This document shows, one piece after another, positions 12,746 through 25,331 of a DNA stretch of 64,000 nucleotides (its first letter is position 1; each line of letters begins with the position of its first letter). Position numbers and translations under genes: made by a program. Source of the DNA: Dichotomocladium elegans (Eukaryota; Mucoromycota; Mucoromycetes; Mucorales; Lichtheimiaceae); the NCBI GenBank assembly GCA_025716815.1, contig JAIXMN010000036.1:186001-250000 (forward strand), given 5' to 3'. The notes under the pieces are model-generated. The model was not told the DNA's origin, did no database searches, and saw only the letters and a list, made by a program, of their open reading frames with translations.

Positions 12746-14477
12746 CTACTCCCATTCGCTGTCGTCGTCTATGTCTGTCTGGTCATCATCATCATCATTT
12801 CTCATGGCTATTTTGCGCTGCCGGATGGCTGCTGCGAGCGACGATGCCAGACTCGTATGGTCGGCAGGAGGCATCGGGTGATGGGATACGTCTTGATCAT
12901 GCTCCGCATGGCTAGCGACAGCGCGTTGGTCCGATGCGTTCCGCAGATGACCGCCCTCTTTGAGGTTCCCGAAGCCACCTGTAGCGCGGATGGAGGCCAT
13001 CAAATCAGCACGCCCGCGATCGCCGCCTGGATGAGGAACTGCAGGGGCAGGAGGAGTAGGTGGTGGTGGTGGTGCTCCGCCTTCTGGTCGCGGAGGTAGT
13101 GCGGGCAAAGGCGGATGATGTTGACGAGAAGAAATGGTTCTTGATCTCGGGGGAGGGGGAGGGACGTTGGGCACGGTAGGAACCTTTGGATGCTCTGTCA
13201 GAACACATGGGGAGATAAGAAGCGATGAATTACGTCATAGATAGGTAGTTCAATCACTCGCCTGCAGTGTCGGATGACGATGATGATGATGAGTGGACTG
13301 CCGGCGTTATCGGCGGGACAGACAGGCGAGTATGCAATAATAATGAGGACGAGAGAGCGCCAGGACGGGAGGAAGCGTGGGCAAGCGCTTGTTGTCCGCC
13401 CATTTGATTCATGGGTGGCTCCTGAATGTTCTGCAATTGACCTGTTACTCTATCGCCGCTGCCATTATACTTATCATCCAGATGGTTGGGCGTATAGCCA
13501 ACGTGTGCTTCGTGCCTTTTGCGCGGCGCATGGCACATGAGCCACCTCCATGTTAGCCCCTTCTAGTTTTTTTTTTTTTTCTGCACAACCTTACCGGAAA
13601 TCGGACGGTCTCCCGATGCTCGATTTGCGTATGCCTCCGCGCACTGTCGCTACTTCTGTCGCAGCCGATGTGGCTTTATGCCAAAAATCAGCCATCTTAC
13701 GCACCGGGTTGTGCAAGTGATATGATTGGTCCGGTGGCTGGTCGCCTTTCAATTGGATCGAGTCGCGGGCGTTTAATTTTCTTGCAAACACGGTCGCCTC
13801 ACCTTCGTCCACAAACTCGAGCCCGGCGACATAATCCTGTCATCATCGTCACACATCCACTGATTTAATTAAGAGCCAATATAAACTAGAGAACCGACAT
13901 GGTAAGCTATATATATATCCATATATTTACATCGGTCTCGAACGTATAGAAGAAAGGCGCCTCCTTGTTGAATTCGAAGTTTTCGTAGAGTTCTTGTTCC
14001 CAAACCACTTGACTTGACTAGAACAGAACAGGTTTAGGGACGACCGAGTGAGCTCATTGTTTAATGGATATGGCAAGCGTTCTATTTTCATCCTGGAAAG
14101 AAAGCGTGTGCACACACAAATGAGCACATGGAGCGCGTGTCACACTTGCCTCTAGTGCTACCAGCCGAATAAAGTAAGAGTTGCCCTTCTTTCTGTCTTT
14201 GCACAGCACCGCCGCTCCCCATAACCCGGTCTGAGACCATTCGTTAGCAAGCGGATAAGCGACCAATAATCGAGCAACAGCTGCCGTATATATTCTCTGG
14301 CAGTGACCAAATAGAGATTCAAGTACACCCAAACGGTTCATGACGCAGATGGTATATAGGTTTAGTTCAAGTAAGTCTGGCCACATCCGCGTAACTAATT
14401 GTGGTACTAACCGAGGTGGGAACGGCTTTCCGCACAAGAGCCTTGTCAGCCGGCGTTGGCAGAGTGACCGAAGGCAT
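12746..14477 (-). CDS. WASP family actin nucleation-promoting factor (Las17/Wsp1)
   Basis: Activates the Arp2/3 complex at cortical actin patches. Exons: 14477-14412, 14296-14150, 14017-13931, 13836-13595, 13515-13262 and 13194-12746, giving 414 aa. The WH1 domain covers residues 1-135 (MPSVTLPTPADK; YTAAVARLLVAYPLANEW; VVWEQELYENFEF; FVDEGEATVFARKL). A CRIB-like segment, IGRPSDFR followed by H-x-x-H-V-G-Y, lies near 175-190. Next come a Ser/Pro region, a polyproline stretch (profilin/SH3 ligands), a WH2 motif (RADLMASIRATGGFGNLK), a central helix (LAAAIRQRK) and an acidic tail ending DDDSEWE. Two introns appear to start with GC (14149 and 13261). The spacing SYFIRL..LE..VVWEQEL equals that in human WASP only if the first GC donor is used. 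It complements the Pan1-like and AP-2 genes nearby. Confidence 0.92.
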
Positions 14478-14885
14478 GGACAACGATTGAATGAAAAGGA
14501 AACGACGATGAAAAAATCCCCCTTGGTGCTATTATGGACACATTTGTTTGCTAATGTCTTTGTTGTTTGGGCAACGGTCATTAATGCTCAGTAACATAAA
14601 AAGGCTCGTTTCCACGGAAATCTCCGCCATGATCGTGTGTTGTCTGGTATTGTCTCGTTTACCATTTTCCCGATTAAGGTTTTTTTTTTTAAAACTAGCT
14701 TTGCCCCCTTTTCATCTTGCCTTTTTCTTTTTTTAAGAAAAAGAAAAGGGACCCTCTTCAACCTGCTTTGTCCCTGTATTTTCTTTTTCTCTTGTTCGCG
14801 AAAATTAAACCAACCCTGATATATTCTTCTCCCCCACCCTCTTTTTTTTCACGTACCCCTCTTGCTTTCATTATAATATTCGCTC
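14478..14885. other. Divergent promoter region, WASP / Skt5-like
   Basis: About 400 bp with long T and A runs (14680-14760) and a pyrimidine-rich leader immediately upstream of the Skt5-like ATG. Shared by two divergently transcribed genes involved in polarised growth. No ORF is convincing. Confidence 0.5.
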
Positions 14886-16703
14886 ATGGTAACAACCATT
14901 GATCCCACGCTGACGGTTTCCGCTGCAAGATCACTCAAGAGTTTGTCTTCAACCGACTCCGCCAGCATCAAAGGAGGAGGCCTCAATCCGACCATTGCAG
15001 CACACGATGACTCTAGCGGATCGACGATTCCAATCCAACCAGCTTCACCAATGCCACAAACGCCACCTTCGGGTCCCATCGACGAAACGTCTTCAGATTC
15101 ACAAGCGCCCCTCCCTCCTTCCAAAGACGCCATCTCTCCTCCAGAACCGCCCGTAAAGGACATGTCGATGGGACCCGTTCCACCCCTCCCTCCGCCACAC
15201 AATGCCTATTACGGGCTTCCTCCAGCGCCACACATCCAAGGACAGGGCCCCCCTCCTCCGTCGTTTGCGCACCCTTATCCACCCATGCCCGCGCCTGCCG
15301 GCTCAGCACCATACACGTCCTATGGCGGTGGCCCACCGCCGATGATGGTGATGATGGGAGGACCATCAGGACCGCATGGCGCACCCCGACCCTCACCGGC
15401 CACCAACCACTATGGCCATGTTGCTGTTGCTGCTGCTGCTCCTCCTCCTCCTCCACCACCGTCGACATGGCGGAACAGCGTCCGTCCCAATCTAGCAGCG
15501 GCCAATGACGAGTACTTTCCCGAGAGCTCGCTGCTAGCGGCCTCGGCTGCGGGGCGACCTCGCAAGCGAAGCCCGTATCCGCCGCCGACGATGGAGAATC
15601 TGAGCAAGTTCCGTGCTAAGGCGCAAAAGAGCAATGATCCAGCCCAGCTCCTCGATCTGTCGAAATACATGATCGAGACGATTCCGCATCTGAACATCAA
15701 AGACCCCAAGCGAGCAGCAAGTGTGCACGAGGCATTGATGACGGAGGCGTACAAGACCGTCAAGCGGCTTGCCAAGTTCCATCCTGATGCGATGTATTAT
15801 CTGGCGCATTGCTACAGCACCGGCACGGGCGTCATCGCGTCGGAGGACAAGGATGCTAACAAGGCGTTCTCGCTCTACCTTCTCGGCGCAAAGCAGAACC
15901 ACCCCGCATGCAGCTATCGCGTGGCGGTGTGCTACGAGCTTGGCGCGGGCACGCGGAAGGACAAGGCACATGCGATCATGTACTATCGCAAGGCGGCCAA
16001 CCTCGGCGACGCGCCTGCGATGTACAAGCTTGGCATGATCCTGATCAATGGCCTGCTGGGACAGAACAGCAATCCGCGGGAAGGCATTTCGTGGCTGAAG
16101 AGAGCAACTCAGGCGAATGACAATGAGAATATTCCCCAAGCTTTCCACGAACTCGGCCTGGCCTTTGAGAGGGAAGGCGTTGTGCCTTCTGTGATCCCGG
16201 ACATTGACTACGCACGTGATCTCTTCACCCAGGCAGCGCAGTACGGCTTTGCGCCGTCCCAGTTCAAGCTCGGTCTCGCATACGAAAATGGGTTTCTCAA
16301 CTGTCCCATAGATCCCCGCCGCTCGATCGCATGGTACTCCAAGGCGGCAGAGCAGGGCCATCTCGAGGCTGAGCTCGCTCTGTCGGGTTGGTACCTTACC
16401 GGTGCAGAGGGCATTCTGCAGCAGAGCGACAAGGAGGCCTATCTCTGGGCACTAAAGGCGGCCGAACGCGGCTATCCCAAGGCAGAGTACGCTGTCGGCT
16501 ACTACACCGAGACTGGTGTCGGCACTCCACAGAATCTTGAAATTGCAAAGAAATGGTATCTGCGGGCCGCGGCGCAGCAAAACCAGCGCGCCATCCGCCG
16601 GCTGCAGGAACTCAAACGGGGTGGCCCGCAAAAGAAACGCAAGCATATTCGTGGTCAGGATGGCGCACCGGATGGCAAGGATGGTGATTGCATTCTCATG
16701 TAG
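14886..16703 (+). CDS. Skt5/Chs4-like Sel1-repeat protein, chitin synthase activator
   Basis: A single-exon gene of 605 aa. Residues 1-220 are Pro/Ser-rich and disordered. From about 250 on are Sel1-like repeats (for example AMYYLAHCYSTGTGV, CSYRVAVCYELGAGT, PAMYKLGMILINGLLG, AEYAVGYYTETGVG). The C-terminus is basic (KKRKH) and ends in CILM, a CaaX box for prenylation. In yeast Skt5/Chs4 the same combination (Sel1 repeats plus CaaX) recruits and activates chitin synthase III at the bud neck; in filamentous fungi it acts at growing tips and septa. Several Sel1 proteins exist in fungi, so the exact paralogue is uncertain. It faces WASP across a shared promoter. GC content is higher than in most neighbours, as expected for a long open frame. 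Confidence 0.85.
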   Translation: MVTTIDPTLTVSAARSLKSLSSTDSASIKGGGLNPTIAAHDDSSGSTIPIQPASPMPQTPPSGPIDETSSDSQAPLPPSKDAISPPEPPVKDMSMGPVPPLPPPHNAYYGLPPAPHIQGQGPPPPSFAHPYPPMPAPAGSAPYTSYGGGPPPMMVMMGGPSGPHGAPRPSPATNHYGHVAVAAAAPPPPPPPSTWRNSVRPNLAAANDEYFPESSLLAASAAGRPRKRSPYPPPTMENLSKFRAKAQKSNDPAQLLDLSKYMIETIPHLNIKDPKRAASVHEALMTEAYKTVKRLAKFHPDAMYYLAHCYSTGTGVIASEDKDANKAFSLYLLGAKQNHPACSYRVAVCYELGAGTRKDKAHAIMYYRKAANLGDAPAMYKLGMILINGLLGQNSNPREGISWLKRATQANDNENIPQAFHELGLAFEREGVVPSVIPDIDYARDLFTQAAQYGFAPSQFKLGLAYENGFLNCPIDPRRSIAWYSKAAEQGHLEAELALSGWYLTGAEGILQQSDKEAYLWALKAAERGYPKAEYAVGYYTETGVGTPQNLEIAKKWYLRAAAQQNQRAIRRLQELKRGGPQKKRKHIRGQDGAPDGKDGDCILM

Positions 16704-17298
16704 TTTTTATTTCTTTCTTTCTTATTTTCACAACTCCCTCTTTCGCTTTTATACATACTTCTTCCCCTGTATACACACACACGAACACCACATCCCACCA
16801 ACCTAATAAGCAACCTGAACATTCACGCCATCCATAGAGACCCGGTAGCCCCTACCAATCCTAACTCACCGACTCCATTTTCCCATTCTACGCATATACT
16901 ACTCACACATACAAATATATAAATATATCTTACACGCATTATATATAGATAACAAATTTATCACACAAGATACCTTCCTTTGTCTCCGTGTATTTAAATA
17001 TAGAAAAGAGCTGGTTGGCATACACCGTTTTCCAAAACTGAAGCCGTGTTGCCCGTCCTTGCTGCTGTGACACCACCAATCCTGTCCGCCATGGCTGTTG
17101 CCATACGCACATCTTGATAGGCCTAGTGTGAGCCGGGTTGGTAAGTCAAAGTGTAAAGAGGAAGATTTCTGTTGACTACCGAAATCCATTTACCTGTTTA
17201 ATACCTACAATTTCTTACAACTTTATGCGACAATCTTTTTTTGTATTTTGGGAGAATAAAGTATACATGATTATAATAATAAATAAATAACGGGAATC
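16704..17298. other. Convergent intergenic region with a dispersed repeat copy
   Basis: About 600 bp between converging genes. Segment 17086-17235 resembles 50761-50897 (see the repeat entries). The remainder is AT-rich with ATATAT runs. No gene is seen. Confidence 0.5.
17086..17235 (+). repeat. Dispersed repeat, copy 1
   Basis: It shares with 50761-50897 the start CCGCCATGG, the block GTGTGAGCCGGGTTGGTAA, a TCAAA..ATAAAG-like stretch and the end TATGCGACA, in the same order and orientation. About 70% identity by eye. Probably the end of a transposable element. Confidence 0.6.
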
Positions 17299-18955
<1,657 letters not shown>

Positions 18956-21848
18956 GAGCAATGATGGATTGAATATGTGTTGAAGGGTGTAGGAGGTGGA
19001 GCCGGGAAGGAGTAAAAAAAAAAAAGAGAGACGACGGCTTTCAACGGAACGGATCCGTTTTATGTTGCGAAAAGAGGATTTTTTGTCTGTGTATGCGCAT
19101 GTGCCACAAGAGCGGGGTTTGAGGAGGAATGTTTATGCTGCTGCGCAGCTTCAGCAATTCCCTCCAATCTTTCCTTTGATTTACTGCGTTTTCTTGATAT
19201 GTGTATAATGGAATCACTCTCTTTCCCACCTTAATCTCTTTCCCCGCCCCGTGGGGTTTCATTCTGGGCTTTTGAGTCCGTTCCCTTTGTGGAGGGAAAA
19301 GCCCGTCGTCATTCTCTTACGGCAAAGCTGAACTGCGCCGATTGAATGTCTCGACCAATGGGTGATGAGGTGCTAAGCCCTGTTGCTCCCTTTTTTTTTT
19401 CTTTTCTTCCACATCGACATAGAATCTTATCCTTTCTCTGAAAATAAAAAGAATGACATAAGGGGCTATGTTGGTGAGTAAACAGATCGGATCCCTATCA
19501 TCTCCTTCCTTTTCTTCCAATGGAGAAGTATGAGTTGATCTCGCTTCGTTTACATGAATGGTCAGATCTTGTAGGGATCATCGGCGGGCTGACCCACTAT
19601 GGTAATATTCTGCGTCTGTCTAACGACAACTCCGCACGGATCACCGTGATTGTCCCGCCCCTTCCCCACCGTACGTCATACAATGCGATTAGACAAGCAG
19701 CTAACCCATCGTTCTGTTCTCCACTCTGTCGTTGCCTTTTTATGCAGCTCTGTACTTTTTTTGGGCGGCAGCTGCGACAGCGACAGTGGGATCCACGGAT
19801 CTCTTCGATGTGACCGACCTAACGAACGAACGTGACTCCCCCTCGGGATCCTGCCCAATGCGCAGAACACGCGAATCGAATGAAGGACAAGTCCTGTACG
19901 TATCACATTGGATGTTGCATCAAGCCCATGTTTCCCTCTGGGGGGGAGAGGTGGAAAGAGGGTGGCAGAGACCGTCTTCGATAATCCATCCCAATACAGC
20001 AGTATCAATGACCAAAACCGTCCATTCGCGCGCGCACACACACACAGATATACAGTCATGGTTCCTAAAAAAGATATCGTTGAACATGGAAGTCTGTCTC
20101 GTTATAACAGCAGGAAACAAATCACATGTTATGTACTGTAATCAATGAGCGAAGAGAAAAGGGAGAACTCGGAGGAAACAATTGAAATAGGGACACACGG
20201 ATCGGTGCCATACGGACCCAAAGGTGTTTTTGAAAACGCTAGCGCTCATACCAGAGGAGAGAAAGCCCTTACACAACAAAATATTTGTCAGCTGTTGATT
20301 GACTGCTACATGATATTACACCCGGACAGAAACTGCATTGATTGCGCCCACCCAAGGAAAGGGAAAAAAATGTCAGTTCCAGGTCGTCCGAAGATCACGC
20401 AAGGACATAGCCCTCCTCTGGCTATAACGCAAAGCAAAAGAAAAGTTCCAGCACAGCAATTAAATGCTAAGGATCGGTGTGGTCGATGCGGTAGCTTGAT
20501 GTCGTTTCCGAATAAAGGATTTATTATCACTGAAACAGACGATCTGTATCAAACCAGTGTAAAATCTAAAATCCTTCGCAGCCTGTCGAAAGTGGGCCCG
20601 ACAACTAAAGTACGATGTCCATGTATTGCCCAGTGCTGAGCAAAGAAATATACAAGAGACATGCACCGACCGAGAGGAGCAAAGAAATGGAGGGGGGGGA
20701 GTGAATGAACACAAACGATCACGGAAGGAAAAACTCCTTCTTCAACTGTGGTTTTTTTTTTTTTAGACCAAAAGGTCGAGCTTTCCACGTCAAAAGCCAT
20801 CCCAAAGGTGTCCCGAAGCCATCAAAGAAAAAGTTGAAAGTTTAACTTGGCGATGGTATATAGCACTTTCAACTGCAATAATACACCAAAGACTTTTTCT
20901 TTTGTCCGGAAGGGGTGGGGGAGCGCTAAAGAAAAATTAGTGGAGCATCTAAAATTTTGGTTCCCAACTCCAACATTCCATGCTGTAAAAGAAGACCTTT
21001 TCTATTCACATGTTTATGTTTTTCATTTGCCCTTCCGAACAATGTTCGACTAATGTGACCACAAACCCTGGGAGTCATACAAAATCACACACACAAAAAC
21101 ACAGGGAGAGAGAAATTCTGTTATCAAACTCAACGCGAGACAAACGCGGAGCGAAAAATGATAGGATGCACGATCCAGGCGCAAATAAAGTTTTTTTTTT
21201 TTTTTTGCTAAAGTATTTCTTTGTTAATTGCACAGACCGTCGTTTTCTCCTTCTTCCAAGTGATCATCAAAGAAAGAGAAGTGTGTGTCTCTCTTTCTCC
21301 GGCACAAATCCGCTCTCTCTCCCCTTTACCTTCTTCGATGTCGGTTGCTTCTGTTTCTGTATATCGGGAAAACCGAGTGCTAAAAAAAAAGGATGCTAGT
21401 GCTGTTACACGTCAAGATTTGTTTGTGTGACCGTTGCGGGACAAGGATGCCGATGACCTAGAGCCTTTGTTCTCTCTCTCTCTCTCTCTCGTGGCTGCGT
21501 GCGAAAAGCAATTGATGGCCCTGGTTCCTAGAGTCTCATCCACCCCAACCCCAAGGATTGCGGGGATGACCGGGTCCCCTTCACAATTTTCTTTTTTAAG
21601 AAATGTTGATTTATTATGAATGTGATATATACTACAAAGAAACAAGACATTATACAAAAAAAAAGTAGAAGACGAGCCGGCGCAATGGGTATGAACAGAA
21701 GAGGAAGGGAAACGTATATACACACATAAAAAGAAAAAAGTTGCGCGTCTGGCATTGTTTAGAGGAGAAGGTGTGGGGGGGGAGTTGGGGTTGGATGGGC
21801 TAAGGGAGGCAAAAAAAAAAGACGCATGCCTGTCGAACGTTTTTCTTT
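18956..21848. other. Large gap, mostly non-coding
   Basis: About 2.9 kb. A weak two- or three-exon candidate starts at 19520 (open to about 19670, donor GTACGT; acceptor before 19749; next donor near 19896), encoding a short unrecognised peptide. A 164-aa ORF is listed separately. The rest holds homopolymer and dinucleotide runs (for example T runs at 20754-20764 and 21191-21206, and a CT run at 21472-21490). No RNA gene was recognised. Confidence 0.4.
20145..20639 (+). CDS. Possible uncharacterised 164-aa protein
   Basis: An unbroken frame from ATG 20145 to TGA 20639. The sequence is hydrophilic, with Cys pairs (CIDC, CGRC, CPCIAQC at the end) and a Lys-rich middle, which could suggest a small metal-binding protein. 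No family is recognised. An in-frame stop lies just before the ATG, so it is not simply the tail of a longer frame, but upstream exons cannot be ruled out. A frame of this length can occur by chance in 2.9 kb of non-coding DNA. Confidence 0.25.
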   Translation: MSEEKRENSEETIEIGTHGSVPYGPKGVFENASAHTRGEKALTQQNICQLLIDCYMILHPDRNCIDCAHPRKGKKMSVPGRPKITQGHSPPLAITQSKRKVPAQQLNAKDRCGRCGSLMSFPNKGFIITETDDLYQTSVKSKILRSLSKVGPTTKVRCPCIAQC

Positions 21849-22967
21849 TCAGGCACGACATGGTTCCGGGGAATTCACTTGCCAGTTTGTGACATCAAGG
21901 TACTCGAGCTTGGAAAGCCCCTTCAGGATGGTGTCTAGATTGTCCTGATCGACATGGTGTGCCTTTTCAAGCGCACGATGGCGTCTTACAAGGGTTGTCC
22001 CGAGCGGCGAGAGACGAATATCGTGGTCTCGAAGCGAATCCACGAGGTAGGAAAGCCGCCTGTCGGCCATGGATTTCCTTGCTACGTTGAGGTGCTGAAG
22101 ATTCGGGCAGTGCTTGACAATCGTCCGGAGTGCCGTCAAGGGCTGGCGTGCCATCCCGAGACGAGTGAGCCGGTCGCCGCACGTTTTCGCGAGTTCGTCG
22201 AGGCATTTGATACCGCTGCAATCGCTCACATCGAGCTCTGTCAACGGCACCGCCTTTGCGAGCGCAATCACGCCCTCGTCGGTGATCTCGCGCAGTCCAG
22301 CGAGCCGGACGCTCGACAACCGCTCTAGCCGTTGCAGCTGCCCCAGCCCAGTATTATCAACGAGTGTGCACCGACTGACCGAGACCGCCTCAAGACGACT
22401 GCAATGTTGTGAGAGCAGATACATGCTGAAGGTCGTGATGCGTTTGCAGTCGTCGAGCACAATATGCGTCAGGTTGGGACAGTAGCGTGCGATATGAAGC
22501 ACCGAGCAATCCGTCGTATGGAGCGGTGGGAGAACGAGAGATCGGACTGCCATGCCGTATTTTGGTAGATGGACGGGGAACGAATCAGAGGCGCGTACAG
22601 GATCGCAATACATGATATGGCCCTCTTTTACAAAGGGCGGCAGACAGCACACAGGTCCGCTCAGAACAGGGGCCCGCCACAAGATGGGCGTGACGAGATG
22701 GTGCCAGCGGCGATTCACTAGCGTCGCATGAAAGAGGTGCCGCGCACCAGCCAACTCGAAGATTTCCGTGAGAAGTTCGTTCGGCAGCTGGCTAACGGGA
22801 CTCTTTACACATTCTCCTATATTTCGTCGTTTCGCGGTTTGTATAGCCCGTTGCTTATACAATTTCTGTGGTGGCTGCTGCTGCTGCTGCTGCTGCTGTT
22901 TATGTCGTTGCTTTTGGTGGGATCCTTCGTTCGTCACTTGTTCAAGCATTGCCTGCAAAAGCGACAT
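21849..22967 (-). CDS. F-box / leucine-rich-repeat protein
   Basis: About 372 aa when read from the ATG at 22967; the next ATG at 22949 would follow an intron-like acceptor (TTTTGCAG), so the true start may be 22949 with a 5' intron. After a basic, Gln-rich segment (a run of 9 Q) comes an F-box: VSQLPNELLTEIFELA, then LVNRRWHHLVTPILWRAPVL. The rest consists of Amn1/Fbxl-type leucine-rich repeats (for example CPNLTHIVLDDCKRIT, CSRLEAVSVSRCTLVDNTGL, LTELDVSDCSGIKCL). Such proteins recruit substrates to SCF ubiquitin ligases through Skp1; the substrate cannot be deduced. The frame continues upstream to 23123, but that part looks like pyrimidine-rich leader sequence. Confidence 0.8.
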   Translation of the reverse strand: MSLLQAMLEQVTNEGSHQKQRHKQQQQQQQQPPQKLYKQRAIQTAKRRNIGECVKSPVSQLPNELLTEIFELAGARHLFHATLVNRRWHHLVTPILWRAPVLSGPVCCLPPFVKEGHIMYCDPVRASDSFPVHLPKYGMAVRSLVLPPLHTTDCSVLHIARYCPNLTHIVLDDCKRITTFSMYLLSQHCSRLEAVSVSRCTLVDNTGLGQLQRLERLSSVRLAGLREITDEGVIALAKAVPLTELDVSDCSGIKCLDELAKTCGDRLTRLGMARQPLTALRTIVKHCPNLQHLNVARKSMADRRLSYLVDSLRDHDIRLSPLGTTLVRRHRALEKAHHVDQDNLDTILKGLSKLEYLDVTNWQVNSPEPCRA

Positions 22968-25331
22968 GAAATAAACTATCTGGCAAACAAGAGCGTCGAG
23001 CATTGCGAGCCAGAATCCAAGGATTGATCGGATCATTGCTGGAGATGTCTTGCAGAGAAAGAAAGAGGAGCAAGAAAAAAAGGGGAGTAAGGAAAAATAA
23101 AGAAAGTTGGGAAAGGAAGACAAACATATTTATATAGTTTACCTCAAGGAGTTGGTACCACACAGAGCGATCTCTTTTTTGATGGGGTTCAACTCCCGAG
23201 GCATACACAAGCAGACGTAACCCACCCATCTTTGACATATAGACGCATCTCTTGTATGCATGAATGTACCGTACCTGAGATGTCGTCCCTTTCTTCCCCA
23301 ACCCTCCTCAAACTGGTGTCTACTGGCACGGACGACGGTGGATATGAGGCCTGCCTTTTGCTCCATCTCATGGTCTCGGTTACACTGTCCTGACATCTGT
23401 GTACAAGACCTACAATGGGGTGGACTGGTCATGTTGGACAAATACTAGAACGCCCAGTTGTAATTCTCCACAATGGGGATCGGTTTCGGAGCACAACCGC
23501 ATAACCTTTAACCAATAGGCACAGCCTACATTGCTTTTATCTTTACATACATGTACACATACTCAATTATACCTCTGCGGCCCGTTTGGAGATGGATCTC
23601 TACGAAATCCCTACAGCGCGCACTTACATCACCGTAAAACCCCGCTCAGCACCCAATGCTTTCTTATTTAACAAAAAAACAAAAAAAAAAGCAAACGTAC
23701 TTGTACTTTTTCTTCCATGACATGCACGGGTGTTACAAAAATGCCCGCCTTTCTTGCCATTCAACACAAACCAAGTCGGCTTTCATGCAGACTCTCATGC
23801 GTACACACATATACCTTGCTTTCCTATACTGTGTATGTGTGCCATTCGCCCGTATAAATAAAATTTCACCTAGTTCCCAATAAACCCCCAATCTCGATGA
23901 TGACAGTGTGCAACGCAACACAAAAGTTAGGCTAGCAACGTTATTCGTTTTTCCATCTCTCCTTGTCATCCCCTCACCCCCACCCCAGCCGCGCCCATCA
24001 CCGTAACATGATCGAGAGTCGGGGGTTGGAAGGTTAGTTGGGGCTGGGGTTCGGGATGACGCTGTCAGCCAAGAAAAGAAAGAGAGAGGCAGACAGGCAG
24101 ACAGGCAAAAGGGGACAGTGCCGTCGGTTGACCCCATCTATTTTGGCTTGCCTGTTTCATCAAACAATACCGAGGAATTCCGGAGATAGAGAGACACACA
24201 CACAAAAAAAAACTCTTTATCCAGGTGACGTTTGATGATGGGCAAATCAGAGTCACCTGGACAATATATCATCCAAAAGGGAATGGCGTAAAAAGCGACA
24301 GAACTCCCAGAAGTGTGGGGTTGGGGTTGGGGGAGAGTGAGGGAAGATGGATAGAAGTTCCACCACGTTGTTGTGCCCTACCTATCTATCTATCTCTGTT
24401 TCACCTGCTGCATCTACGTACCATGTATATTGTGTCCCTAGTACCCGCATCAATCCACTCTTAAAAAAACACCGGCCCTCTGTACCTCGGCAATGACTCT
24501 CTCAGCTATCTTTCCATAACTAATACGTAGGATGCGTACCTGTCTGTTATTGGTATATATATATATATGTCACATTTGGCTTTGCCTTCAACAAAGAAGA
24601 CCGTGAATAATTGTACCGGCACGTTTAAAAAAAAGGCGATGTGCTAAGACACTGCTATCATCAAAACGAAGAAGGAGCCGATGAAAAATCTTTGGTTGCA
24701 GACAGCTGCTACGTATTGTAGCAATGCACAGCATCATAGAATTTGACTTCATACCAAAACAAAACAAAAAAAAAATGTCAGCAAACTAGCGCGATGTTCA
24801 GTCCGCTTCATTCAAACCGGTTGTTGCGGTTGCTTGTCTGCGTTTCTTTTTTTTTGGTTCAATGCACACCCACATAGCGCATATATATGCATATAATGTG
24901 CTATGTGTGCATGTATGCGGGTAATGTTATATATGTATGTATGAATAATATATGCTGAATCGATCACGCAAAAGACCAACGAGACACCTAGCCACGTTGT
25001 TTTTCCCCACCTCCAGGCACACACACTCCCACCTATTGGTGAAACACGAAAGAAATAGGCCACCGCAGATGACAACCTCAAAAAAAAAACACCCTCACTC
25101 GCCCAAAAGGACACAAATGAAGGCACACATCAAATGCTTTCGGTCTCTAAGTTATGATGGATGCACTGTCATCGAGCAAAGTATTTAATAAACTCCCCTC
25201 TTTACGCCAAGTGTGGATCCAAGCTTGCTTTATTATGTGCTTCGGTCCTCTTACTACTAGGAGTAAGGAAGTTCTTTTACTTTATATAAACAAAAAAAGC
25301 GAAGGCAAAAGTTGGAATGAAGAAGTAGCTC
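22968..25331. other. Large gap without recognisable genes
   Basis: About 2.4 kb containing the leader of the F-box gene, several A/T homopolymers and TA/CA runs (for example 24553-24569). Short ORFs have low-complexity or antisense character. No tRNA or conserved coding segment was recognised. Confidence 0.5.

Noticed and set aside
22968..23123. An N-terminal extension of the F-box protein (from 23123)
   Set aside because: The added residues are Phe/Ser-rich readings of pyrimidine tracts, typical of leader or intron sequence.
23180..23210. tRNA B-box-like GGTTCAACTCC
   Set aside because: No acceptor stem or anticodon arm could be built around it. A similar check at 32095-32115 also failed.
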